Source: CAZFER01 sp964517495
GTDB taxonomy: Bacteria; Hinthialibacterota; Hinthialibacteria; Hinthialibacterales; Hinthialibacteraceae
Length of the DNA stretch: 64,000 nt
Assembly: GCA_964517495.1 (NCBI GenBank)
Contig: CAZFER010000020.1
Coordinates: 18,677-82,676 of the forward strand
Reading direction: 5' to 3'
The notes under the pieces were generated by a model. It was not told the DNA's origin, ran no database searches, and was given only the letters and a program-made list of their open reading frames with translations. This document shows positions 17,059 through 25,484 of this stretch, one piece after another. The position numbers and the translations under genes are program-made. Position 1 is the stretch's first letter. Every line of letters begins with the position of its first letter.

Positions 17059-18483
17059 ATGGCAACGGTATTGATCGCGGATGATGAACCCAAAATGCGA
17101 AAGATACTCTCCCTTTCGCTAATGGAGGATGGCCATGATCTATTGGAAGCCAAAGATGCCGAAGAAGCGGCTCAAATCATCAAAACCACCCCGCTGAGTT
17201 TGGTTATAACCGATTTAAGGATGCCGGGAGGTGGTGGGATGGCGGTTCTCCAAGCGGTCAGAAGCATGAGTCATTACATCCCGGTAATTATTCTGACTGC
17301 ATATGGAACGATTGAAAATGCCGTTGAAGCATTAAAAAACGGGGCTCATGATTATTTATTAAAACCGTGTGATCTCGATGAGATCAGGATGGCGGCCAAC
17401 AAAGCGATTCAAGTTCAGCATTTGGAACTGGAAAATATCTATTTAAGAAATGAGTTGTATGGCCGCTCGGGAGAAGGGGAGCTGGTTGGGAAGAATCCCA
17501 GCATGTTGAATATTTTTGAGTTAGTGCATCGAGTGGCTGGAGGAGACGGTGTTATTTTAATCGTGGGTGAAAGCGGGACCGGCAAGGAATCGATTGCCCG
17601 TGCCATCCATCAAAAAAGTTCACGGCGTGACCGGTCATTCATTACCGCTCAATGTACAGGGACACCAGCGGATCTGCTTGATATTGAACTATTCGGGGCT
17701 TTGCATAGTTTGAAATCCCATCCCACCTTACCGGCATCGGGAAAGTTCGAACTAGCAGAAGGGGGAACCTTATTTTTGGATGAGATCGGTGATTTACCTA
17801 TACGATTGCAGGGTAAATTACTGCGCGCGATCGAGGAAAAAGTGGTTGAACCCGTAGGGGGAACCCAACCTAAAAAAGTCGATGTAAGAATAGTAGCGGC
17901 TACCAGTTACAATTTGGAAGAACGAGTCCGGGAGCAGACTTTTCGTTCTGATTTGTATTTTCGTTTGAATATGATTCCAATTGTGTTGCCGCCTTTAAGG
18001 GAGCGAAAAGAGGATATTCCTTTGTTGATTAAGCATTTTCTTCGAGTCAAAGGAAGGGGACGTGAACCAATAACGTTTCAGCCTGAGGATATTGAAACGT
18101 TGATGCGATATCATTGGCCGGGGAACTTGCGTGAGTTGGAAAATGTGGTTGAACGAGCGATTGTGCTGGAAACCAGTGATGTAAAAGTGTTGCTACCCTC
18201 CCTTCATACATCGTTAGCGCCTTCTCCCCAATTGGGTGTCTATCAAAAAGAACTGTTAAATAAAAATTATAAGGAAGCCAAGCGTTTTGTGTTGGACGAG
18301 TTTGAAATCCATTATTTTAGTAATTTACTCCGCCGAACCAGCGGGAATATCTCAAAGGCGGCCCAATTGGCCAATGTTCATCGTAAGAACCTACATGTCA
18401 AACTATCTGAGCTTGGAATTGATCCCCGGCAATTCATGAATCAGGATGGATTGGAAGGGGATGAGGAAGAGATAGCAGAATAA
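17059..18483 (+). CDS. NtrC-family response regulator lacking the GAFTGA motif
   Basis: A 474-residue regulator with a receiver domain (phospho-acceptor D52 in TDLRMPG, T80, K102), an AAA+ domain and a Fis-type C-terminal helix-turn-helix (ISKAAQLANVHRKNLHVKLS). The AAA+ part keeps Walker A (GESGTGKES, ~170-178), Walker B (FLDEIGDLP, ~239-247) and the arginine-containing FRSDLYFRLN. The surface loop that normally reads GAFTGA and touches sigma-54 is replaced by GALHSLKSHPTLPASG (~213-228). It is therefore unlikely to activate sigma-54 in the usual way and may act through sigma-70 or as a repressor, as known for TyrR-like variants. It follows the TPR and prepilin-like genes and ends at a terminator. 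No cognate kinase is nearby. Confidence 0.88.
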   Translation: MATVLIADDEPKMRKILSLSLMEDGHDLLEAKDAEEAAQIIKTTPLSLVITDLRMPGGGGMAVLQAVRSMSHYIPVIILTAYGTIENAVEALKNGAHDYLLKPCDLDEIRMAANKAIQVQHLELENIYLRNELYGRSGEGELVGKNPSMLNIFELVHRVAGGDGVILIVGESGTGKESIARAIHQKSSRRDRSFITAQCTGTPADLLDIELFGALHSLKSHPTLPASGKFELAEGGTLFLDEIGDLPIRLQGKLLRAIEEKVVEPVGGTQPKKVDVRIVAATSYNLEERVREQTFRSDLYFRLNMIPIVLPPLRERKEDIPLLIKHFLRVKGRGREPITFQPEDIETLMRYHWPGNLRELENVVERAIVLETSDVKVLLPSLHTSLAPSPQLGVYQKELLNKNYKEAKRFVLDEFEIHYFSNLLRRTSGNISKAAQLANVHRKNLHVKLSELGIDPRQFMNQDGLEGDEEEIAE

Positions 18484-18486
18484 AAA

Positions 18487-18522
18487 GGAACGGCGGGTTG
18501 AACTAATCATCCCGCCGTTTTT
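18487..18522. terminator. Rho-independent terminator between convergent genes
   Basis: A 9-bp stem (AACGGCGGG at 18489-18497, CCCGCCGTT at 18511-18519) with a 13-base loop and a T-run; an A-run to the left lets it also serve the convergent leftward gene. Confidence 0.88.
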
Positions 18523-18544
18523 AAGAACTTAATGATTCACCAAA

Positions 18545-20401
18545 TTATTTAAGTGGTAGTTTTACAGGTTTACCGGTTTTGGCTGATTTGTAAACAGCGA
18601 GAATGATTTCGAGTGGTTTGCGTCCATCATCGCCGGTGATCATGGGTTCGCGATCTTCAATAATGGCTTGGCAAAAGTCAGTAAGTTGGGCGATATGCCC
18701 CTCATTGGAGATCGCCTGGGCGTCAGCCGCGCCACTGCCCCGATCGGCTGCTTCAATCACTTCGGCTTTTTTTTCACCTTTTAATTCACGCAGAACCACT
18801 CTGTTTTTCTCAACCATAATGGTTCCATTCGTTCCTGAAATTTCAAGGCGTTCGTCAACACCAGGGTATACGGCGGTTGAGGCGATAATGGTTCCCAGCG
18901 CACCATTTTTGAATTTTAACAAAGCATGTGCAATGTCTTCCACTTCGATATTTTTATGAGCGGCTAATGTGGTTTGTGCGAATACATTAACCACATCATT
19001 TCCCATCACCCATTGCAGGCAATCGACGGTATGAACACTTTGGTTCATCAGGCAGCCACCGCCATCCAATTTCCAAGTACCTCGCCAACCACCGCTATCG
19101 TAATATTCCTGAGAGCGGTACCACTTGATAAACGCATCTCCCAGAATGATGTCTCCCAATTTCCCTGATTCGATAGCTTCTTTTAATTCCTTAACACCTG
19201 GGTCCCATCGGCGTTGTGAAATGACACCCAACTTCACATTATTCTCTTTGCAGGCCTCGATCATTTTATCTGCTTTTTCGAGGGTGACTTCGATGGGTTT
19301 TTCGGTCAGGACGTGTTTATTGTATTTGGCAGCACGTACGGTGATATCACCATGCAGACCGCTGGGAGTACCCAAAGTAACTGCATCGATGTCTTTTCGT
19401 TTCATCAAGTCGGTAGGATTTTGATAGGCTTTGACGTTAAATTTATCCTCGGCTTTTTTTAAGTTGGGGACTTTTTTCGAATCAGCGACTGCGACCAGAT
19501 GGGCCTGAGGGACTTCTTGCAGGCTGTCGCAGTGGAACATGCCAATGAAGCCCATACCGATAACGCCCATGCGTATTTCACGGTGAGGCATCCCAGCTTT
19601 ATCGCAGACACCGCGGAATGCTTCTACAGCTTCGACGAATTTATCCGGCCCGGTGAAACCGAAGAATTGTCCGCCCTGTAACAAATGAGGTTCCATCGTG
19701 GCGAATCCAGAGAATCCTTTTTTTACCAAGGCATCCATTAATTCGGGGATTTCGCCATCTCCCTGGCCTGCCGGTGTAAAGGTTCCATCAAAGGTACAAT
19801 CTTTAATATGAAGATGACCGATATAATCTTCCTGCATATCATACCATTGGGTGAATGGTTGGGTTCCGCAGGTAACGTAATTGGCTGGATCAAAAATCAA
19901 TTTAAAACTGGGGGAGTCAACTGCTTCCATTAAATCGACGCAGCGCAAGCCGGTTTCGCCATAAATATTGGCTTCGTTTTCATGAAGGAGGATGATGTCT
20001 TCTTTTTCTGCATGATCCGCCATTTCCTTAAGGCGTTTAATGACAAGTGAGCGGTATTTTTCAGGTGGTTGGCCTTTAGGAAAGTAGAAGGAGAAAATCC
20101 GAATACGTGGACAGTTGAAATAGTGGGCCATTTCGATTGCTTTTTCAAAACGCGCCCATTCTTTTTTCCACGAACTGGTGATGGATACTTTCCCAATGGG
20201 GGAGCCTATTTCTGAGACACCCATTCCATAGTCACGCAGTAATTCTTTAGCTGTTTTCTTTTGTTTGGGATTGAGATCGAGAATGTTGGTGCCCCAAAGA
20301 TTGCGCAGGGCAATGTAATTCAGGTTCATGTCACGCATGTGGCTAAGCTGACCTTCAAAGTCTTCAACAATCTCATCACCAAAACCGCTGATTTTAAGCA
20401 T
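18545..20401 (-). CDS. Bifunctional sugar isomerase/epimerase - Gfo/Idh/MocA oxidoreductase fusion
   Basis: A single 618-residue frame joins two enzymes. Residues 1-~265 form a xylose isomerase-like TIM barrel with plausible metal ligands E141 (LLHENE), D171 (IFDPAN), H197/H199 (GHLHIKD) and E237 (TMEPH). From ~277 a second Rossmann protein starts (MGVIGMGFIG, 278-287), with the EKP motif (LTEKPIEVT), SQRRWDPG and the histidine-bearing LMNQSVHTVDCLQW. Both halves keep their key residues, so both are likely active, perhaps as consecutive steps on one sugar or cyclitol (oxidation plus isomerisation) in the cytoplasm; no signal peptide is present. It stands alone between a terminator and a promoter-containing gap. 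The substrate is unknown. A sequencing fusion is unlikely because the linker reads smoothly. Confidence 0.9.
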   Translation of the reverse strand: MLKISGFGDEIVEDFEGQLSHMRDMNLNYIALRNLWGTNILDLNPKQKKTAKELLRDYGMGVSEIGSPIGKVSITSSWKKEWARFEKAIEMAHYFNCPRIRIFSFYFPKGQPPEKYRSLVIKRLKEMADHAEKEDIILLHENEANIYGETGLRCVDLMEAVDSPSFKLIFDPANYVTCGTQPFTQWYDMQEDYIGHLHIKDCTFDGTFTPAGQGDGEIPELMDALVKKGFSGFATMEPHLLQGGQFFGFTGPDKFVEAVEAFRGVCDKAGMPHREIRMGVIGMGFIGMFHCDSLQEVPQAHLVAVADSKKVPNLKKAEDKFNVKAYQNPTDLMKRKDIDAVTLGTPSGLHGDITVRAAKYNKHVLTEKPIEVTLEKADKMIEACKENNVKLGVISQRRWDPGVKELKEAIESGKLGDIILGDAFIKWYRSQEYYDSGGWRGTWKLDGGGCLMNQSVHTVDCLQWVMGNDVVNVFAQTTLAAHKNIEVEDIAHALLKFKNGALGTIIASTAVYPGVDERLEISGTNGTIMVEKNRVVLRELKGEKKAEVIEAADRGSGAADAQAISNEGHIAQLTDFCQAIIEDREPMITGDDGRKPLEIILAVYKSAKTGKPVKLPLK

Positions 20402-20545
20402 GGTTTCGTTACCTCTTTCTTTTACCTTATTGGTTTTTCTATAGTTATAGCATTATTATTCGTTGCTGTGAAAGGTAAAAGTGCTAATTTATGAAAATTA
20501 AGATTGATTTTATTAAGATATAGATGAATTCCACAGGTACTTGAA

Positions 20546-21106
20546 TTAGGAGCCGTCGTCGTGGAGATGAATTTTTGTACCTTTGGGTACCTGGCGGAAA
20601 AATCCGCCCTGGCTGACTAATCCGTTGGATGCGTCATAGCGTGGACCACCACGAATGCCTGCGGGTCCCCAACCATCAACTAAACCCGCCTGGTTTTTGT
20701 GGGTTGAATCCAGGATGGGATCCCAACGTCGCCAGGGTTGCCCCCAGATATGTTGATGAGTGCCATATGGCATCCAATGATAGTAAGTATGAGTATTTTC
20801 AAATCCTTGACGTCGTTCCATATCAGGACGAGTTTGGAAACGATCCGGTAAAAAACTATTGAGATAGGGTACAGGTGTTGTTAAAGGAAATTGCTGGTTT
20901 GTTGTATCGCGATGAGCATGATAGGAATTATTATCAAGGTGGTATTGCTGCATGGCGTTGACCATCATTTTTAAGTCTTGTTGGGTGGCCGCAATTTTAG
21001 CACGTAATTGAGCATTCAAAAAATTAGGTACTGCAATCGCCGCTAGAATACCAATAATGGCTACAACAATTAAAAGTTCGATCAAGGTAAATCCTTTGGA
21101 TAGCAT
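20546..21106 (-). CDS. Type II secretion/type IV pilus-like pseudopilin (GspG/H-like)
   Basis: A 186-residue protein with a textbook class III prepilin start: a short leader MLSKG, cleavage before F6, then FTLIELLIVVAIIGILAAIA with E at +5 and a 20-residue hydrophobic helix. The following NAQLRAKIAATQQDLKMMVNAMQQYHLDN is the usual amphipathic spine. The C-terminal domain is rich in Trp, His, Gly and Asp and resembles pseudopilins common in Planctomycetes-like bacteria more than the GspG core. A GGGGAGA ribosome site lies upstream. Without other secretion genes near, it is probably a minor or orphan pseudopilin handled by a pilus machine encoded elsewhere. Confidence 0.88.
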   Translation of the reverse strand: MLSKGFTLIELLIVVAIIGILAAIAVPNFLNAQLRAKIAATQQDLKMMVNAMQQYHLDNNSYHAHRDTTNQQFPLTTPVPYLNSFLPDRFQTRPDMERRQGFENTHTYYHWMPYGTHQHIWGQPWRRWDPILDSTHKNQAGLVDGWGPAGIRGGPRYDASNGLVSQGGFFRQVPKGTKIHLHDDGS

Positions 21107-21361
21107 AATCTTCTCCCCATTTGATAAATATGATCAACTTTACCAGAAAACGGTTATTCAAACAAAGGCCAATAATGTAATCGATCTATTTTTAACTGAT
21201 CATTTATATTGATACTATGGGAAGTTGCTGGTTAGATGAAATTGTCATTTATTGTAAAAGGTATGCTCCTTTTGCTGATAAACCGTGAGATTTAAGATAG
21301 ATCATAGGAAAATGGTTTGAACAAAAAAATCCTGGACTAATCCGAAAGACAGAAAAAAAAA

Positions 21362-22045
21362 ATGACACGAATCCTCATTGTAGAAGATGAACCGGATATG
21401 CGTCGTGGAATACAGGACAATCTTGAATTTGAAGATTTTCAAACGGTAGCGACAGGAAATGGAAATGAAGGTTTACGCCTGGCATCAAAAGAGCATTTTG
21501 ACTTGATTATTCTTGATTTGATGTTGCCGGGGATGGATGGCATGGATGTATGCCGGAAATTGAGGGAGGCCGGTTCGACAACACCTATTATTATGTTGAC
21601 GGCACGGGGGGCGGAATCGGATAAGATTAATGGCCTGGAATCGGGCGCGGATGATTACATCACCAAACCCTTTAATTTAAGAGAACTCTTAGCCCGAATA
21701 AAGGCGATTCTTCGTCGAATCCAGCCGGATCATTCCAGTCTAAAAGAATATAAATTTGGAAATGTGGTATTGGATTTTGATAAATATTCTGCCGCGAAGG
21801 ATGGCCAGGAGGTTGAATTATCTCCCCGTGAATTTGAAATGATGAGGGTATTTATTGAGCATGAAAATGAAATTGTCACGCGTGAACAGTTTTTACAGCA
21901 AGTGTGGGGGTATACCCATTTTCCAGCTACACGCACCGTTGATAATCATATTGTTAAACTGCGGCAAAAAATGGAAGATGATCCTGAAAATCCTCAGCAT
22001 ATTATTACCATTCATCGAATGGGATATAAGTTCATTCCGGGATAA
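21362..22045 (+). CDS. OmpR/PhoB-family response regulator (orphan)
   Basis: A 227-residue two-domain regulator. The receiver has the acidic pocket (VEDEPD), phospho-acceptor D52 (LILDLMLPG), T80 and K102 (YITKPF). The C-terminal winged helix carries the PhoB pattern (LSPREFEMMRVFIEH, VWGYTHFPATRTVDNHIVKLRQK, MGYKFIPG). It would bind DNA as a dimer when phosphorylated by a histidine kinase, but no kinase gene lies next to it. A run of ten A residues just before the ATG replaces a normal ribosome site, so translation may be weak. A terminator follows at 22179. Confidence 0.93.
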   Translation: MTRILIVEDEPDMRRGIQDNLEFEDFQTVATGNGNEGLRLASKEHFDLIILDLMLPGMDGMDVCRKLREAGSTTPIIMLTARGAESDKINGLESGADDYITKPFNLRELLARIKAILRRIQPDHSSLKEYKFGNVVLDFDKYSAAKDGQEVELSPREFEMMRVFIEHENEIVTREQFLQQVWGYTHFPATRTVDNHIVKLRQKMEDDPENPQHIITIHRMGYKFIPG

Positions 22046-22178
22046 TGAGCCCATTTAGATTATTGACAATCAACTTACCAATAATTCATGAAACGATAAT
22101 GAAATCGTGACCTACCCATATATAATTTAATTTTCAATTAGGTGATAAAGGTCCCTAACGGACCGTTATGATAAGTGA

Positions 22179-22207
22179 GGGGATGGATTTCCATCCCTAT
22201 TTTTTTA
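22179..22207 (+). terminator. Rho-independent terminator of the response regulator gene
   Basis: An 8-bp stem (GGGGATGG at 22179-22186 with CCATCCCT at 22191-22198) and a four-base loop, followed by a seven-T run. A smaller hairpin (GGTCC/GGACC, 22150-22164) lies just before it. Confidence 0.85.
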
Positions 22208-22325
22208 TCCCTCCTTACTTGATATCAAAGGCTTTTTTTCAGAATTGATCATGCGAACATCTGGAGTTAATACGTTGTCTGCCCTATCCTCTTTAAGGAA
22301 AGAATTGGCAGGAGGATAAGAAATA

Positions 22326-23096
22326 ATGACAAAAACAGCCTTAGTAACGGGTTCCAGCCGTGGGATTGGGCGGGGGATCGCTATCGAACTGGCTAAAGCC
22401 GGATTTAATATCGTTATCAATTATGCCGGTAACCAACAAGCTGCTCAGGAAGCGTGCCGGTCGGTTGAAGATGAGGGACAAAAAGCTCATATGATTCAAG
22501 CCAGTGTGGCAGATGAGAAGGACCGCAAGAGCTTGGTGGATGAGACGATCGACCATTATGGACGTTTGGATATGTTAGTCAACAATGCCGGTGTGGCACC
22601 CAAAGTGCGAGCGGATTTGTTGGATATGTCCTTGGATAGTTATCGATATGTGATGGACACCAATTTAGCTGGCCCTTTCTTTTTAACCCAATATGCAGCC
22701 AAGCGAATGATGGAACTACGTGAGGCAGGAAAAATAATGGAAGGGCGGATTGTGTTTGTCACTTCAATTTCCGCTTATACGGCATCGATTAACCGAGGAG
22801 AGTATTGCATGTCGAAAGCGGGGCTTTCAATGGCGGTGAAACTATTTGCCGACCGTTTAGCGAGTGAAAATATACATGTTTATGAAATTCAACCGGGGGT
22901 AATCGCTACCGATATGACATCGGGGGTGAAAGAAAAGTACGATAAATTGATTGCCGAAGGCTTAACCCCTCAGCCAAGGTGGGGAACACCTGAGGATGTG
23001 GGTAAAGCGGTTAGTGCGATTGCACAGGGGTATTTTGATTTTTCAACCGGTTCGTCCATTGAAGTGGGTGGAGGATTTGGAATTCGCCGATTATGA
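22326..23096 (+). CDS. Short-chain dehydrogenase/reductase, 3-oxoacyl-ACP reductase-like
   Basis: A 256-residue classical SDR. It has the NADP-binding TGSSRGIGRGIA near the N-terminus, the NNAG motif, and the catalytic Ser-Tyr-Lys set in VTSISAY and YCMSK. The C-terminal VGGGFGIRRL is typical of FabG-like enzymes. Its name in automatic annotation would be 3-ketoacyl-ACP reductase, but many paralogues act on sugars or steroids; the TASINRGEYCMSKAG stretch resembles the subgroup annotated as non-FAS reductases. GGAGGA about eight bases before the ATG is a good ribosome site. The stop overlaps that of the convergent CPBP gene by six bases. Confidence 0.9.
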   Translation: MTKTALVTGSSRGIGRGIAIELAKAGFNIVINYAGNQQAAQEACRSVEDEGQKAHMIQASVADEKDRKSLVDETIDHYGRLDMLVNNAGVAPKVRADLLDMSLDSYRYVMDTNLAGPFFLTQYAAKRMMELREAGKIMEGRIVFVTSISAYTASINRGEYCMSKAGLSMAVKLFADRLASENIHVYEIQPGVIATDMTSGVKEKYDKLIAEGLTPQPRWGTPEDVGKAVSAIAQGYFDFSTGSSIEVGGGFGIRRL

Positions 23097-23609
23097 TTTT
23101 GGTGGATCGGATTGAACCAACAGCATGAAAAGAATAAACACCACCAGATTGTGGATGGAATGAGCCAGCGACGTGACACGGTAGGCTTTTGACCAGCTAT
23201 GCTTGCGGCAAAACAGAAAACAACTGGCAAGCACCCATCCCACAAAAAATGTTTGGATGACAGAGGCGGGTCCATTTGAAATGTGAAGAATCGAAAAAAA
23301 GACCGCCGACCATAAAATACGAGTCGGAGGTGGCCGTTTAGCCCAGCGTGCCAGTAAAAGAGGAAGCCATTGGCCGATGAGGGTTTCAAGAAACGGCGAG
23401 GCGATGGTGGTCATGAGGAATGCCCCCACTTTTCCATAATCGTTAATGGATTTTTGGGGGATTTCAACTGAATCGGTAAATCCAAAAGGTGAAATTAAAA
23501 AGCCAACCAGCAAATTAATAAACAATGCCGACGCAGCAAACAATAGAACCTGGGCCATTTCTGACCAACGCCAAAGGGGAGGGCACTCACCGTCACGAAA
23601 TAAAGGCAT
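23091..23609 (-). CDS. CPBP-family (CAAX protease/bacteriocin-processing) membrane protein, degenerate active site
   Basis: A 172-residue membrane protein with four to five hydrophobic segments and the spacing of CPBP (Abi) intramembrane proteins. The second motif FxxxH (FFSILHI) and the third HxxxN (HSIHN) are present, but the first motif, normally EExxxR, reads LETLIGQ, keeping only one glutamate. CPBP proteases use these residues for metal binding and catalysis, so this copy may be inactive or altered. The C-terminus runs into the convergent reductase gene. No immunity or peptide gene is adjacent. Confidence 0.6.
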   Translation of the reverse strand: MPLFRDGECPPLWRWSEMAQVLLFAASALFINLLVGFLISPFGFTDSVEIPQKSINDYGKVGAFLMTTIASPFLETLIGQWLPLLLARWAKRPPPTRILWSAVFFSILHISNGPASVIQTFFVGWVLASCFLFCRKHSWSKAYRVTSLAHSIHNLVVFILFMLLVQSDPPKS

Positions 23610-23771
23610 AATAATGATTATATTAGTCCGTCAATAGAATGGTCCTGTAAATAATAGACTATTCTAACGAGAATGAGGAATTTGCAAAGCGGTACCCATA
23701 GAGATTAGGAAAATGATGCTTTGAGGCCTTTAAACGGTGAATTCTATTATGCTTATTCTGCTTGATTAACT

Positions 23772-25148
23772 CTACTCTTTCGAGATTGGATCGTTTTCGA
23801 CATCAGAATGAATTGCTTTTAAATCGGCCAGCAGGGATTTTGTTTTGGCTGGGTGTTTTTTTACCAGGTTATGTTTTTCTTCCAGATCCTCTCGCAGGTT
23901 ATGAAGTTCAATTTGTTGAAATTCCAGATCAGCCAGGATTTTCCAATCTCCCTGACGCATTGCTATTTTTGTGTTCGACAGTGCCCGGTCGTAGCGCCAG
24001 TATAATGGTTCATGCCTTTGGATTGGTTTTTGGTGGAATAGTGGAAGCATGCTTGATCCATCAATGGCACGGTCGCTTGGGATCGATACGCCGCTCATTT
24101 CGCAGAGGGTTGGCAAGAGATCGGTTCCGTTGACTGGTTCGGTGCAGATGGTGTTGGGATTGGTAATTCCGGGCAGGCGGATCATGCCGGGTACACGGAT
24201 ACCGCCCTCGTGCATGTGAAGTTTCATTCCGCGCAATGGACCGGGTGAACCATGTGAGCGTTGGGCGCCGCGGTAACGATTATAGGTTTCCGGACCGTTA
24301 TCGCTGGTAAACATCACTAAGGTGTTATCACGAAGGCCCATTTGATCCAAGGTTTTGAGCAAGCGTCCTGTTTCGTAATCTATCTGAGTTACATTTCCAT
24401 AATAAATTGCTTTGTTTTTGTCCTGCACAAAGGAATACATTTGTTGGAATTCATCAGCCGTGGCGACGGGTTCATGGGGGGAATGGAACCAGACGAAAAG
24501 GGCAAAGGGTTGGTCTTTCACTTGTTTTAGAAATCGAATGCTTTCATCCACTATCAGGGTGCTGGAGTACCCTTCTTGCACGCCCATGGGATTCCCATTA
24601 CGGAGGAAGTTTTCGGGATTGTGATGCGAGGGACGTGCATTGTTTTGCGTGGAGAACCATAAGTCAAAGCCATGATCAGCTGGTGTTGGTTCAGAGCCAT
24701 CCATCATGCTGTTTAGATGCCATTTACCCACATGGGCGGTTGTATAACCGGCCTGTTTGAGCAGACTAGCCACGGAAATTTCCTGCTCTTTGAGATGAAT
24801 ATGTGAGTTGGGAGGAATCCAATCGGGAATGTGGCAGCGATAGGGATTACGGCCGGTTATAATTCCAGCCCGGGCAGGTGAGCAGACAGGAGATGCAGCA
24901 TAGCAATCTGTCAACTTAATTCCTTCATCCGCCAATTGATCCAAGTAGGGTGTTTGGATAATGGGGTGGCCATAACCGCTTAAATCACCGTAGCCAAGGT
25001 CATCGCAAAGAATGTAAACCACATTTGGTTTTGTGTTTTTGAGCGATTGCATTGTGTTGGCTTGGTGCTCAGCCGAAATACAACTGGTTAAACCATATCC
25101 TGCTGTTGCAAGGATCGAGGTTTGCAAAAAGTCTCTTCGTGTAGGCAT
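23772..25148 (-). CDS. Tat-exported formylglycine-dependent sulfatase, probable lipoprotein
   Basis: A 458-residue type I sulfatase. The N-terminus has a twin-arginine signal (PTRRDFLQTS) ending in a lipobox-like LTSC (C23), so the enzyme may be anchored to a membrane. Residues D49/D50 (LCDDLGYGD) bind calcium and C89-S-P-A-R93 is the formylglycine motif. VGKWHLN and FTSDNGPE complete the active site. Such enzymes remove sulfate esters from polysaccharides or glycosaminoglycans. A sulfatase-modifying factor is needed but is not in this window. It is transcribed alone; the region downstream of its start is free of genes for 330 bases. Confidence 0.95.
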   Translation of the reverse strand: MPTRRDFLQTSILATAGYGLTSCISAEHQANTMQSLKNTKPNVVYILCDDLGYGDLSGYGHPIIQTPYLDQLADEGIKLTDCYAASPVCSPARAGIITGRNPYRCHIPDWIPPNSHIHLKEQEISVASLLKQAGYTTAHVGKWHLNSMMDGSEPTPADHGFDLWFSTQNNARPSHHNPENFLRNGNPMGVQEGYSSTLIVDESIRFLKQVKDQPFALFVWFHSPHEPVATADEFQQMYSFVQDKNKAIYYGNVTQIDYETGRLLKTLDQMGLRDNTLVMFTSDNGPETYNRYRGAQRSHGSPGPLRGMKLHMHEGGIRVPGMIRLPGITNPNTICTEPVNGTDLLPTLCEMSGVSIPSDRAIDGSSMLPLFHQKPIQRHEPLYWRYDRALSNTKIAMRQGDWKILADLEFQQIELHNLREDLEEKHNLVKKHPAKTKSLLADLKAIHSDVENDPISKE

Positions 25149-25484
25149 AACATCCTCCCGTTTAATAAATCATAAAAAATTGTGGCAAAAAATATCGGTT
25201 TTGGCTATCCTTCAACACGGGTATTGAGATGGATTTTATAATGAAGTGTTAGAAATAGAATGCCGAAACACCACATTTCATGGCAGGCTTCCACATCAGG
25301 GGTGAGATTTGTGTTTTGATATGTACGAATTCACGCACGGAGGTTGGTTCGCCTATCGGCTTTGTCATTGAGGGGGTAAATGCGGCTTTCGATTTTGTCG
25401 GTCAAGGTTTTATCTTCGAGAGGTAATCCTAACTGGCCAATCCTGTAAGCAAATGTATGGAGTTAATCATATCGCTTCAGCGAT
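25149..25484. other. Gap with gene remnant, otherwise no gene
   Basis: About 335 bases between the sulfatase start and the phosphatase end. The sulfatase-proximal part (25149-25260) is AT-rich and probably promoter DNA. The rest holds the 43-codon remnant annotated separately. No RNA gene or terminator was found. Confidence 0.55.
25331..25462 (-). pseudogene. C-terminal remnant of a lost gene
   Basis: Within the otherwise empty gap between the phosphatase and sulfatase genes, the minus strand holds a 43-codon open stretch bounded by TAA (25463-25465) and TGA (25331-25333), without a start codon. Its translation looks like real protein: HTFAYRIGQLGLPLEDK, then IYPLNDKADRR. The pattern H-x-F-x-x-R-x-x-x-L-G-x-x-L faintly recalls the segment after the barrel in isopropylmalate/homocitrate synthases, but this is tentative. 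It lies just downstream of the phosphatase gene and is best read as the tail of a deleted gene. It is too short for confidence about its family. Confidence 0.45.
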
